Position numbers and translations under genes: made by a program | DNA from: a virus | IMG/VR virus record: IMGVR_UViG_3300021417_000001 | Coordinates: 1-48,640 of that record | DNA: 48,640 nucleotides | Reading direction: 5' to 3' (one strand) | The notes under the pieces: generated by a model | What the model was told of the DNA's origin: nothing | The model's input: only the letters and a program-made list of their open reading frames with translations | The model's database searches: none | Shown here: in pieces, positions 31,365 through 38,321 of the stretch | Position numbering within the stretch: position 1 is the stretch's first letter | Layout: each line of letters opens with the position of its first letter

Positions 31365-31604
31365 ATGAGTAACACAGAAAAGACAGTCGATAGCGCATCC
31401 GATGACCGGACAGCGAATAACGCAGTTCGCCATCAGTACCGCGTTCTCTCCGATGAAGAGAAGGCCAAGATGGTCGAGATCAAGGATGCGGGCGCCAAGA
31501 TGCTCAGCCTTATCGACAGCATGGGCGGTAGCCGTGAACTGTCCCTCGCCAAGACCAAGACCGAGGAAGCCGTCATGTGGGCGGTGAAGCACCTCACAGC
31601 GTAA
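31365..31604 (+). CDS. acb2: Acb2/Tad1-hairpin family protein, likely anti-CBASS
   Basis: 79 residues from the ATG at 31365. After a short flexible N-terminus come HQYRVLSDEEKAKMVEIKDA and GSRELSLAKTKTEEAVMWAV plus KHLT: an all-helical hairpin with the Acb2 pattern (H-x-Y-R-x-L-S, I-K-x-x-G, S-R-E-L-S-L-A-x-T-K-x-E-E-A-x-M-W). Acb2 proteins form hexamers that sequester cyclic di- and trinucleotides, silencing CBASS and related cyclic-nucleotide immunity. It sits between neck and minor head genes, a frequent location for such accessory genes, and would be made late. Family assignment is by eye. Confidence 0.82.
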   Translation: MSNTEKTVDSASDDRTANNAVRHQYRVLSDEEKAKMVEIKDAGAKMLSLIDSMGGSRELSLAKTKTEEAVMWAVKHLTA

Positions 31605-31615
31605 CGGAGACCCCC

Positions 31616-31843
31616 ATGAAATACACCGTTCAGAAAGCCAACCAGTTCTTCAAGGGCGACAAGCCAATCCCGGTCGGGGGCGAAATCGAGCTGGAGGACA
31701 ATGCGCTGACGCGAAAGTTCATCGAGCGCGGTCATGTGAAGGCGCCTGCCAGCGGCGGTATGGTCTCGGACAAGTCGGAGTATCGCCCCGGCGAGAATGC
31801 CTCTGAGTTCAAGATCACGAAACCAGAGTCAGACGCTGACTAG
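31616..31843 (+). CDS. Small hypothetical head-region protein
   Basis: 75 residues from the ATG at 31616 (CGGAGA upstream). Beta-rich: YTVQKANQFFKGDKPIPVGG, EIELEDNALTRKFIERGHVK, then a polar tail. The pattern resembles the N-terminal domain of the head-region protein at 29968 (short beta segment ending in a K/R-rich turn). Role unknown. It abuts the next gene without a gap. Confidence 0.6.
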   Translation: MKYTVQKANQFFKGDKPIPVGGEIELEDNALTRKFIERGHVKAPASGGMVSDKSEYRPGENASEFKITKPESDAD

Positions 31844-32845
31844 ATGCCCCGCAACATCCCGGATTTCGACCAGCTGACAGAGCTGTGGGAACCGCGCCTG
31901 CGCGCTGCCTTCCTCGAAAGCATCGACGGCGTGACAGACCGGGTGACGCTAAAGCAGATCACGGCCCTGCTCGAACGCGGGGACATTGAGGGCCTGCTTG
32001 ATTACCTCCGCATCAACCGGCTGAGCTTCCAAGGCTTCGAGATCGCCATGCGCGATATGTACGAGGCCGGAGGCATGCGGTTCGGCTCGTCACTCCCGAC
32101 ACTGGCGCAATTCGTGTTCGACGTCCGCAATCCGCAGGCTGAGGCGTGGATACGCGACAGGTCATCCAATCTTGTCACCGAGATCGTGGAGGATCAGCGC
32201 AACATGATCCGGGGCCATCTGGTCGAGGGCCTGGCACGGGGCGACAATCCCCGCACCACTGCAATCGAGTTGGTGGGGCGCATCGATCGAGCGACTGGCA
32301 AACGCTCTGGTGGGATTATCGGACTCACACAGCAGCAGGAAGCGTGGCAGCGCGCCTATGCCGTAGAGTTGGCCTCTGATGACCCAGCCATGCTCCGCAA
32401 GGCTCTGGGGCGCAAGCTGAGGGACAAACGTTTCGACCGCGCCATCCAGAAGGCCATCAGGACCGGCAAGCCCATTCCAGCCGAGACGCGCCGCAAGATG
32501 ACCCGCGCCTATCGCAATCGCATGCTGAAGTATCGGGCGGACGTCATCGCCAGGACCGAGACGTTGCAATCCCTCGCAGGATCTCAGTACGAGACTTATC
32601 GGCAGGCCATTGATGCCGGCGAACTTCGCGCCGATCAGGTCACCAAGATATGGAAGAGCGCTCGTGATGAGCGCGTCCGCTTCTCTCATGCTATCCTGCA
32701 CAACGACAAGGCGCCATTTGATCAGCCATTCATATCCCCGCTTGGCAATGCAATGCGCTTTCCCGGCGACCGCTCGCTGGGCGCAACCGCGGCTGATACG
32801 ATCCAGTGTCGCTGCACACTGAACTACCGGGTGGCATTCGAGTGA
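31844..32845 (+). CDS. Phage minor head protein (Mu F / SPP1 gp7 type)
   Basis: 333 residues. The C-terminal domain has the family pattern ADVIARTETLQSLAGSQYET, TKIWKSARDERVRFSHAILH, FPGDRSLGATAADTIQCRCT with conserved Arg, His and the final Cys pair. The N-terminal half is helical. Members attach inside the head near the portal and may be ejected with DNA. Here it lies after the connector genes rather than next to the portal. The ATG directly follows the previous stop. Confidence 0.88.
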   Translation: MPRNIPDFDQLTELWEPRLRAAFLESIDGVTDRVTLKQITALLERGDIEGLLDYLRINRLSFQGFEIAMRDMYEAGGMRFGSSLPTLAQFVFDVRNPQAEAWIRDRSSNLVTEIVEDQRNMIRGHLVEGLARGDNPRTTAIELVGRIDRATGKRSGGIIGLTQQQEAWQRAYAVELASDDPAMLRKALGRKLRDKRFDRAIQKAIRTGKPIPAETRRKMTRAYRNRMLKYRADVIARTETLQSLAGSQYETYRQAIDAGELRADQVTKIWKSARDERVRFSHAILHNDKAPFDQPFISPLGNAMRFPGDRSLGATAADTIQCRCTLNYRVAFE

Positions 32846-33276
32846 TGGGCAAGTTCGTTGATGCCGTTCTCGATTTCAACGACAAGGCGCTGGAGCGCGC
32901 TGATCTAGTGCTGAAATACGCAGCACAGGATCTATCGGAGGATGTGACGAAGCCGATCTATGAGGGCGGCCGCATGCGGGTGGATACCGGATTTCTGCGG
33001 GCGTCCTTTCGCGCAACATTGGACGTTCCGATCCTGACCGCAATCGAAAAGCCGGACGGGGAATATTTCGCCTTCGATAGCGCCGCCATTGGCCTGACGA
33101 TAAACCGGATGACCATGGGGCAGACGCTCTATTTGACGTTCACTGCCAATTATGCGCGCCACAGGGAGTATGGTGCCAGAGGGCAGGCGCCTGATGCGTT
33201 TGTGCGGACATACACGGCCGACTGGCAGGGATACGTCAATCGCGCTGCGGAACGTGTGAAGAAGATGGACCGTTAG
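32845..33276 (+). CDS. Tail completion protein, HK97 gp10-like
   Basis: 143 residues from the ATG at 32845 (TGATG). FVDAVLDFNDKALERADLVL, RVDTGFLRASFRATLDV, FTANYARHREYGARGQAPDA: the R-V-D-T-G-F-L-R and Y-A-x-x-x-E-Y-G blocks mark gp10-like proteins that join tail and neck. Confidence 0.84.
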   Translation: MGKFVDAVLDFNDKALERADLVLKYAAQDLSEDVTKPIYEGGRMRVDTGFLRASFRATLDVPILTAIEKPDGEYFAFDSAAIGLTINRMTMGQTLYLTFTANYARHREYGARGQAPDAFVRTYTADWQGYVNRAAERVKKMDR

Positions 33277-33448
33277 CGGTCTGGCCGTCTTCCGTCATTT
33301 CGAAGCCAAGGATCATATAGGCCAGCGTCATCCGCGCTGTCTGCAATGCCGTGTCGGCTGATGTCGATGCGCCCCGTTCCACTCCGAGAACATCATGCGC
33401 GGCCCTCAGGCGCCGCAGGGTTTCAGCACTATCCAGAGGGTCAGCCAT
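33236..33448 (-). CDS. Possible antisense small gene within the late operon
   Basis: 70 residues on the minus strand, filling the 170-bp gap between two rightward tail genes. Helical, with protein-like composition and G/C-ending codons (PLDSAETLRRLRAAHDVLGV, TALQTARMTLAYMILGFEMT). Its start codon is back to back with the start of the next rightward gene (ATG on both strands at 33446-33449), and its end overlaps the gp10-like gene by 41 bp. No ribosome site or promoter is evident. Confidence 0.4.
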   Translation of the reverse strand: MADPLDSAETLRRLRAAHDVLGVERGASTSADTALQTARMTLAYMILGFEMTEDGQTANGPSSSHVPQRD

Positions 33449-33872
33449 GGCAACCGATCACGAGGAATCGGTGAGAGCGGCTTTGTTCGGTCATCTCACG
33501 GCCCTGACTACGACACCGGCCACAGAGATTGCGTGGCCAAATAAAAGCTTCGACCCGGACACTTACCCATATCTTCGGGTGAATGTCATCCCGACCCGGC
33601 CCGGAATGATGACCGAGGACGGCACACGCAAGCCGCACCGGGGCATCCTCCAGGTCGATGTCGTGACCAAGAGAGGCGGCGGATATCCGTCCGGTCTGGT
33701 CGACCAGCTCTGCCAGCATTTCCGGCAGGGCGCTCAAATATTTGGCTCAGATGGGCGGTTCATCCACATCACCGAGCCGCCATACCCCACGGCCCCGTTC
33801 AACGACGAGACCGAAACAGTCGTGCCGGTGCAAGTCCGGTACACCTCCTCATCAACTGTCAGCTCATCGTAA
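33447..33872 (+). CDS. Tail terminator-like protein (DUF4128)
   Basis: 141 residues from the ATG at 33447. EESVRAALFGHLTALTTTPA, PNKSFDPDTYPYLRVNVIPT, RGILQVDVVTKRGGGYPSGL and GRFIHITEPPYPTAPFNDET are typical of DUF4128 tail terminator/joining proteins related in fold to lambda gpU. It caps the tail tube. Confidence 0.86.
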   Translation: MATDHEESVRAALFGHLTALTTTPATEIAWPNKSFDPDTYPYLRVNVIPTRPGMMTEDGTRKPHRGILQVDVVTKRGGGYPSGLVDQLCQHFRQGAQIFGSDGRFIHITEPPYPTAPFNDETETVVPVQVRYTSSSTVSSS

Positions 33873-33884
33873 AGGAGACATTCC

Positions 33885-34364
33885 ATGTCTGACGGACGTA
33901 CAAACATTGCTTCCAAGCTGTATATTTGCGCGACGCCGCAGGAAGGCAATCTGACCAAGACCGAATATGAGGCCCTGACCTGGGTTCTGATCACCGGCGT
34001 CGGCACCTGCGGAGAATTCGGCACCGACGAGAACATCAGCGAGTACCAGCTGGAAGACGGCAACACGCTGAAGGCCAAGGGCTTCATGAACATGAAGAAC
34101 GTCGATGTCGAGTTCGTGCCCGACTATGATGATGCCGGTCAGGATGCCCTGCGCGCCGCTGGCGACACCTACACCTCCTATGCGTTCAAGCGCGAGAAGA
34201 ATGACAAGCCTGATGCAGGCGGCACCAACTCGATCTTCTACGCCATTGGCAAGGTCAAGAAGGTCACGCCTGTGGACGGCACTGGTGATGACTTCATCCG
34301 CCACATGACGACGATTGCGCAGGAATATGCGCCAGTGTTCGTCGAGCCGGCTGCCGGCGCATAA
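33885..34364 (+). CDS. Major tail tube protein
   Basis: 159 residues. A beta-rich protein (TNIASKLYICATPQEGNLTK, LITGVGTCGEFGTDENISEY, VDVEFVPDYDDAGQDALRAA, SIFYAIGKVKKVTPVDG) located between the tail terminator and chaperone genes, as tail tube proteins are. AAGGAG precedes the ATG. Confidence 0.85.
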   Translation: MSDGRTNIASKLYICATPQEGNLTKTEYEALTWVLITGVGTCGEFGTDENISEYQLEDGNTLKAKGFMNMKNVDVEFVPDYDDAGQDALRAAGDTYTSYAFKREKNDKPDAGGTNSIFYAIGKVKKVTPVDGTGDDFIRHMTTIAQEYAPVFVEPAAGA

Positions 34365-34374
34365 GGGACAGGTC

Positions 34375-34767
34375 ATGGATATCTCAGGCATTGATCCCCA
34401 CACCTCTGTTCTGCACCTCAAGCTGCCGGGCTCGTCCGAAAAGATCGGGCTCGCGCTTGAGCTGCAGAGCCTCACCAGCGATGCTTGCCAGAAGGTGATC
34501 GAAGAGAACCAGGCTACCTATGCAGAGGCACGTGAAAAGCATGGCGAAATCCCCAAGGAAACCTACGAAGAAGGCGGGCTGAAGCTTTACGCCGCAACCA
34601 TCGTGGGATGGACATGGGAGAAGGATGCCAGCTGGGGCGGAGAGCAGCTGAAGTTTACCAAGGCCAACGTCATGAAGGTTTTGGGTAAGGACTTTATCCT
34701 GCGCCAGGTCACCGAAGCGGCGAATGAGCAGAAGCGTTTTTTCGCCAAGTTTGCGAAGGGCTCGTAA
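34375..34767 (+). CDS. Tail assembly chaperone G
   Basis: 130 residues from the ATG at 34375. It matches the lambda gpG-like pattern: SVLHLKLPGSSEKIGLALEL, then helical SLTSDACQKVIEENQ, and near its end KANVMKVLGKDFILRQVTEA. It coats the tape measure during tail assembly. Just before its stop (34765-34767) lies the slippery heptamer T-TTT-TTC, where a -1 shift extends the protein into the T frame. Confidence 0.87.
   Translation: MDISGIDPHTSVLHLKLPGSSEKIGLALELQSLTSDACQKVIEENQATYAEAREKHGEIPKETYEEGGLKLYAATIVGWTWEKDASWGGEQLKFTKANVMKVLGKDFILRQVTEAANEQKRFFAKFAKGS
34737..34743 (+). other. -1 ribosomal frameshift site for G/GT
   Basis: TTTTTTC in the zero frame reads CGT-TTT-TTC, an exact X-XXY-YYZ slippery heptamer. 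Slipping back one base continues at CGC (34743) in the frame of the downstream gene, with no stop before 35115. This gives a 247-residue GT fusion (123 residues of G plus 124 from the T frame). The conserved G/GT frameshift is a hallmark of long-tailed phages. Confidence 0.85.
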
Positions 34768-35117
34768 GGCACCTTCGCAACCGGGTCCGGTATCACACGC
34801 CGGGCTATGACGGTAAGACGCGCGCGACCATCCACCGGGAATTCAGCCAGCCGGTTCCGCATGTGGCCAAGCCGAAAGGCGGCGATCACCTGCTGAGCTG
34901 GTTTTATCAGCTGAGCGATACGCGGTCCTACTCGGACGGAATGCCCCAGCCGATCACATTCACCGAAATCGAGGCTTGGTCGCGACTGTCGCGGACACGC
35001 CTCAAACCTCACCACATCGAAGCGCTGACGATGCTGGACGCCGCCTATCGGTCGGAGATGGCAGAGGCGATCACCTATTCAAATGAACGTCGCAGACGGG
35101 AGCAAGGCAAGAAATGA
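34743..35117 (+). CDS. Tail assembly chaperone T region (expressed as GT by frameshift)
   Basis: 124 codons open from the slip point; the only internal start candidate is GTG at 34863 and it lacks a good ribosome site, so synthesis as a fusion with G is expected. Sequence blocks: RHLRNRVRYHTPGYDGKTRA, HLLSWFYQLSDTRSYSDG, MLDAAYRSEMAEAITYSNER. T domains bind the tube protein and bring it to the tape measure. ATGA overlap with the tape measure gene. Confidence 0.82.
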   Translation, partial: RQVCEGLVRHLRNRVRYHTPGYDGKTRATIHREFSQPVPHVAKPKGGDHLLSWFYQLSDTRSYSDGMPQPITFTEIEAWSRLSRTRLKPHHIEALTMLDAAYRSEMAEAITYSNERRRREQGKK

Positions 35118-37441
35118 CCGATATCGCCACGCTCGGAATTGCTGTTACCTCTGACGCCAAGGGTGCGGCTGCGGACCTCGACAAGCTTGCGGGATCCGCT
35201 GGCGCGGCCGAGGGAGCGACCGAAAGCCTTGCGGAGTCGGCAGGCCGAGCCGCAGCGGCTGAGGGAAATCTCGGCAGCAAGGCCAGCATGGCTTCCTCGG
35301 CCATGAACGCGAACACGACAGCGGTGAAGACGAACACAGCCGCCCTGCATGCGCAGGCCGCTGCCGCCCGTTCCGTTGCCGGCCGTCAGCAGCAGATGAT
35401 GTATCAGTCCAACGACATCTTCATGATGCTGGCATCAGGTCAGGCTGTGCACATGATCGCCATCCAGCAGGGTTCCCAGCTGGCGCAGGTCTATGCCGGG
35501 CCGGGTGGTCTGAACAATGCGTTCAAGGACTTCACGAAGCTGATGGGCGGCGTCATCCGCACGATGCTTCGCTTTGCCGGGCCGCTCACGTTTGTCACCG
35601 TGGTCGCGGGCAGTTTTTCTGTGGCTCTGCAGCAGCTCAATCGAGAGGCTGAAGAGACAGAAAAACTATTGGAGGATATGCGGAACCTCAGCGAAGATAA
35701 CGCTGACGCGCTGCAGGACACCGCTGAGAGTGCCCTGAAGGTGGACTTGGCCCGTATTGGCCGTGAGGCAGACAATAGCGTCACACCCATGCGGGAGTTC
35801 AAGCACGAATTGACCGGCGTTGCCGCTGCGTTGAATGACATCACGGTCGCGAACTTCATCAAGCAGACCGGCGAGATGATGAAGCAGATTCGCGACACCG
35901 AGGCGGCCATCGACAAGTTGGAGCAAAAGGCGCTGAGGGAAGCGCCGAGTGTCAGCTTCGCCTACGGCTCAACGGGCGGTCTCTCAAACCCAGGCACAAC
36001 CCAGCGCGGCCTCACGCCTGAAGAACAGGAGGCGCTCACCTACGCTCGAAATGAACTGATTGGCCTCGAGCGTCGCCTCAACAGCTTCGGCAATGTTCTG
36101 TCTCCAGAGCAGTCCAAGGACATTCTCAACGCTTTGACGAGGGGTGACGCGGTAGGTGCTGCTGAAAAATTCCGTGATGCCCTCAAAGGCGTCATGGAAG
36201 ACAGTAAGACAACGACCTCCGAACAGAACAAACAGGCCACCACCATGGAGCGTCTGGCCAAGCTCGCAGAGCGTCAGCGCGAGGCCATGGTGAAAGCCCG
36301 CGGTGATGAGGTCGAACTCATCAACTACCGCCGGGATCAGGAAATCAAGGCGATCAATGACGCTGCTACCGAGGCCATCGCGCAAGGCAACAGTCGCCAT
36401 CAGGTCGAGATGCTGCGCGATCAGGCCGCTGCCGATGCGAGAATGGCTGCTGAGCGCGAAATCGCCAACTTCCGGGAGCAGGAGCACGAACGTGCCATTG
36501 CCGCCCTGCAACGCGACTTTGACCGGCTCATGCGGGATATGGAACGCACTGTCTCGGACCGCCAGCGGGCGGCTCAGCGCGGGGCGGATTTCGACAGATC
36601 CCTGCAACCGGCCACCGAGGCGAACCAGCTGGAGTGGTGGCGTCAGGATGCGCAAGGCGAGGCAGCAAGCATCCGGGATCGGGAGCTTGAGCTCTACCGC
36701 GGCAACCAGGAAGAGCAGCTGCGCATCAAGCAGGAATTTCTTGACCGGGAAGCTGAGATCGAGCGCATAGCAGCGCTGGAACGCACCCGCATCCGAGAGC
36801 AGCAGTATGCGGACTCCACCGGTCTGGCCTCGTCCTTCTTCGACTCGCTTGGCCAGTTGGCGCAGAACTACACTGACGGCCAGTCAGATGCCGCAAAGAC
36901 GCTGTTCGCCATCAGCAAGGGGCTGAACCTCGCGCAGGTGACGATGAACGCCTTCACGGCCTATTCGACCGCATGGGCTGATCCGACGCTGACATACTTC
37001 CAGAAGGTGTTCACCAGCGTGCAGGCGATGACCAGCGTGCTGACAGCATTGGCCAGCCTGCGCAATGTCCAGCTGAGCGGCGCACGCGAAATGGGCGGGC
37101 CTGTCTATCAGGGCGGCACTTACCTCGTCGGTGAGCGCGGCCCGGAACTGTTCACGCCCGGATCGTCGGGGCAGATCACCTCGAATGCCAACCTGCAGAA
37201 GGCCATGGGCGGACCAGCCAATGACAATGGGACATCCGGCACACTCCGCCTGATCGTTCCAGAAGGATGGCAGGTTCAGATGGATGAACAGGCCAAGAGG
37301 TTGGTTCAGGTCGAGAAAGCCGCAGCAGATGCGCCAGAGCGCGCTGCCGGCGTCGTGGCTCGCGATATTGCTCAGGGCGGCGGAACCGTCTCAGGCGTCA
37401 TCGAAAGCAAGTATGGACTTAACCGGGCAGCGGGTGCGTAA
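35114..37441 (+). CDS. Tape measure protein
   Basis: 775 residues. Starts with the alternating pattern of tape measures (IATLGIAVTSDAKGAAADLD), then QQMMYQSNDIFMMLASGQAV, HMIAIQQGSQLAQVYAGPGG and a hydrophobic stretch (RTMLRFAGPLTFVTVVAGSF). A long coiled-coil middle (~370-550, Arg/Glu/Gln-rich) and a C-terminal region with AREMGGPVYQGGTYLVGERG and PELFTPGSSGQI complete the family pattern. It sets tail length and is ejected with DNA. It is the longest structural gene bar the tail-tip protein. Confidence 0.94.
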   Translation: MTDIATLGIAVTSDAKGAAADLDKLAGSAGAAEGATESLAESAGRAAAAEGNLGSKASMASSAMNANTTAVKTNTAALHAQAAAARSVAGRQQQMMYQSNDIFMMLASGQAVHMIAIQQGSQLAQVYAGPGGLNNAFKDFTKLMGGVIRTMLRFAGPLTFVTVVAGSFSVALQQLNREAEETEKLLEDMRNLSEDNADALQDTAESALKVDLARIGREADNSVTPMREFKHELTGVAAALNDITVANFIKQTGEMMKQIRDTEAAIDKLEQKALREAPSVSFAYGSTGGLSNPGTTQRGLTPEEQEALTYARNELIGLERRLNSFGNVLSPEQSKDILNALTRGDAVGAAEKFRDALKGVMEDSKTTTSEQNKQATTMERLAKLAERQREAMVKARGDEVELINYRRDQEIKAINDAATEAIAQGNSRHQVEMLRDQAAADARMAAEREIANFREQEHERAIAALQRDFDRLMRDMERTVSDRQRAAQRGADFDRSLQPATEANQLEWWRQDAQGEAASIRDRELELYRGNQEEQLRIKQEFLDREAEIERIAALERTRIREQQYADSTGLASSFFDSLGQLAQNYTDGQSDAAKTLFAISKGLNLAQVTMNAFTAYSTAWADPTLTYFQKVFTSVQAMTSVLTALASLRNVQLSGAREMGGPVYQGGTYLVGERGPELFTPGSSGQITSNANLQKAMGGPANDNGTSGTLRLIVPEGWQVQMDEQAKRLVQVEKAAADAPERAAGVVARDIAQGGGTVSGVIESKYGLNRAAGA

Positions 37442-37938
37442 TGGCCGACAGTTCAGAACGCCTGAAGAAATACTATGCCTCCGCACCAGCGGGAGAAATT
37501 GCCCGGGAAGGACTCAGCCTCTTCCACTCGGCGTTCTCTCAGACCTGGCACTTCACCAACTACCCCGAGGCGTTCAGCGCAAATGTGCGGGGCGGGAGCG
37601 TCAACTTCCTGATCCATCCATTCACGTTCCGTGAGCCGGGCGCCTCCACAACGGGCAAGCTGGAAGTTCTCGTCGACATCTACAATTCCGGCCGGGACTT
37701 CATTGCCGAACTTCAGGCCGCCGCTGCGGATGCATCAAACCGGATCGAGATGGAGTACAATGTCTATCTTGATCCGGGCACGGATGCGGAGAAGACGCTT
37801 CTGCTGGATGTTCAGGCGGTCTCGCCGTCGCAAGACACGAGTAGCGCCACGCTTCGAGCAGTGGGAGCGAACGTTCTGAATAGCCCGTATCCGCGGATCT
37901 ACTACCGCACAAGCAAGTTCCCGGGGCTTCGACGATGA
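37441..37938 (+). CDS. Distal tail protein (DUF1833)
   Basis: 165 residues, TAATG junction with the tape measure. YYASAPAGEIAREGLSLFHS, FSQTWHFTNYPEAFSANVRG and FHPF-like beta segments (INFLIHPF is approximated here by VNFLIHPFTF) fit DUF1833, a family found between tape measure and NlpC-type tail protein. It is likely part of the tail tip complex. ATGA overlap with the next gene. Confidence 0.86.
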   Translation: MADSSERLKKYYASAPAGEIAREGLSLFHSAFSQTWHFTNYPEAFSANVRGGSVNFLIHPFTFREPGASTTGKLEVLVDIYNSGRDFIAELQAAAADASNRIEMEYNVYLDPGTDAEKTLLLDVQAVSPSQDTSSATLRAVGANVLNSPYPRIYYRTSKFPGLRR

Positions 37939-38321
37939 CCAGTGATGACGTGATCAACGCCATGCTGGCCACGGAGTACGAGCGCGGCGCGCGTGGACCA
38001 GATGCCTGGGATTGCTGGGGTCTGGTCTGCGAGACCTGCAGGCTGATGGATTGGCCAATTCCTTATGACCCGCTCGCACATTCTGATGATGTGCGCGAAT
38101 TGCTGACCATCTTTCGCCAGCATGTCCTGGCTGAAGATTGGAAGCTGACAGACTGCCAGAATGGCGCGGTAGCGTTCTTTGGGAAGTTCGCCGCCGCCCG
38201 CCACGCCGGAATCGTCATCAATGGCGGCGTCCTCCACACCCGCGAGGATACCGGTCCGCAATGGCTGGCTCCGGAGGATCTGGAAGAGCACAAGATCGAG
38301 TATGCACTATGGGCACGATAA
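37935..38321 (+). CDS. NlpC/P60-like tail tip peptidase (DUF6950 type)
   Basis: 128 residues. Catalytic-looking Cys in PDAWDCWGLVCETCRLM (about residue 27) and His in AARHAGIVINGGVLHTRED (about residue 94) follow the NlpC/P60 layout. Tail-tip peptidases cut cell wall peptide bridges during DNA entry. It is positioned between the DUF1833 protein and the large tail-tip protein, as usual, and overlaps the latter by 13 bp. Confidence 0.84.
   Translation: MTSDDVINAMLATEYERGARGPDAWDCWGLVCETCRLMDWPIPYDPLAHSDDVRELLTIFRQHVLAEDWKLTDCQNGAVAFFGKFAAARHAGIVINGGVLHTREDTGPQWLAPEDLEEHKIEYALWAR

Noticed and set aside
38138-38308. Extended N-terminus of the tail-tip protein.
   Set aside because: It overlaps the peptidase gene in another frame, is Arg/Pro-rich shadow sequence, and the ATG at 38309 gives the usual family start.
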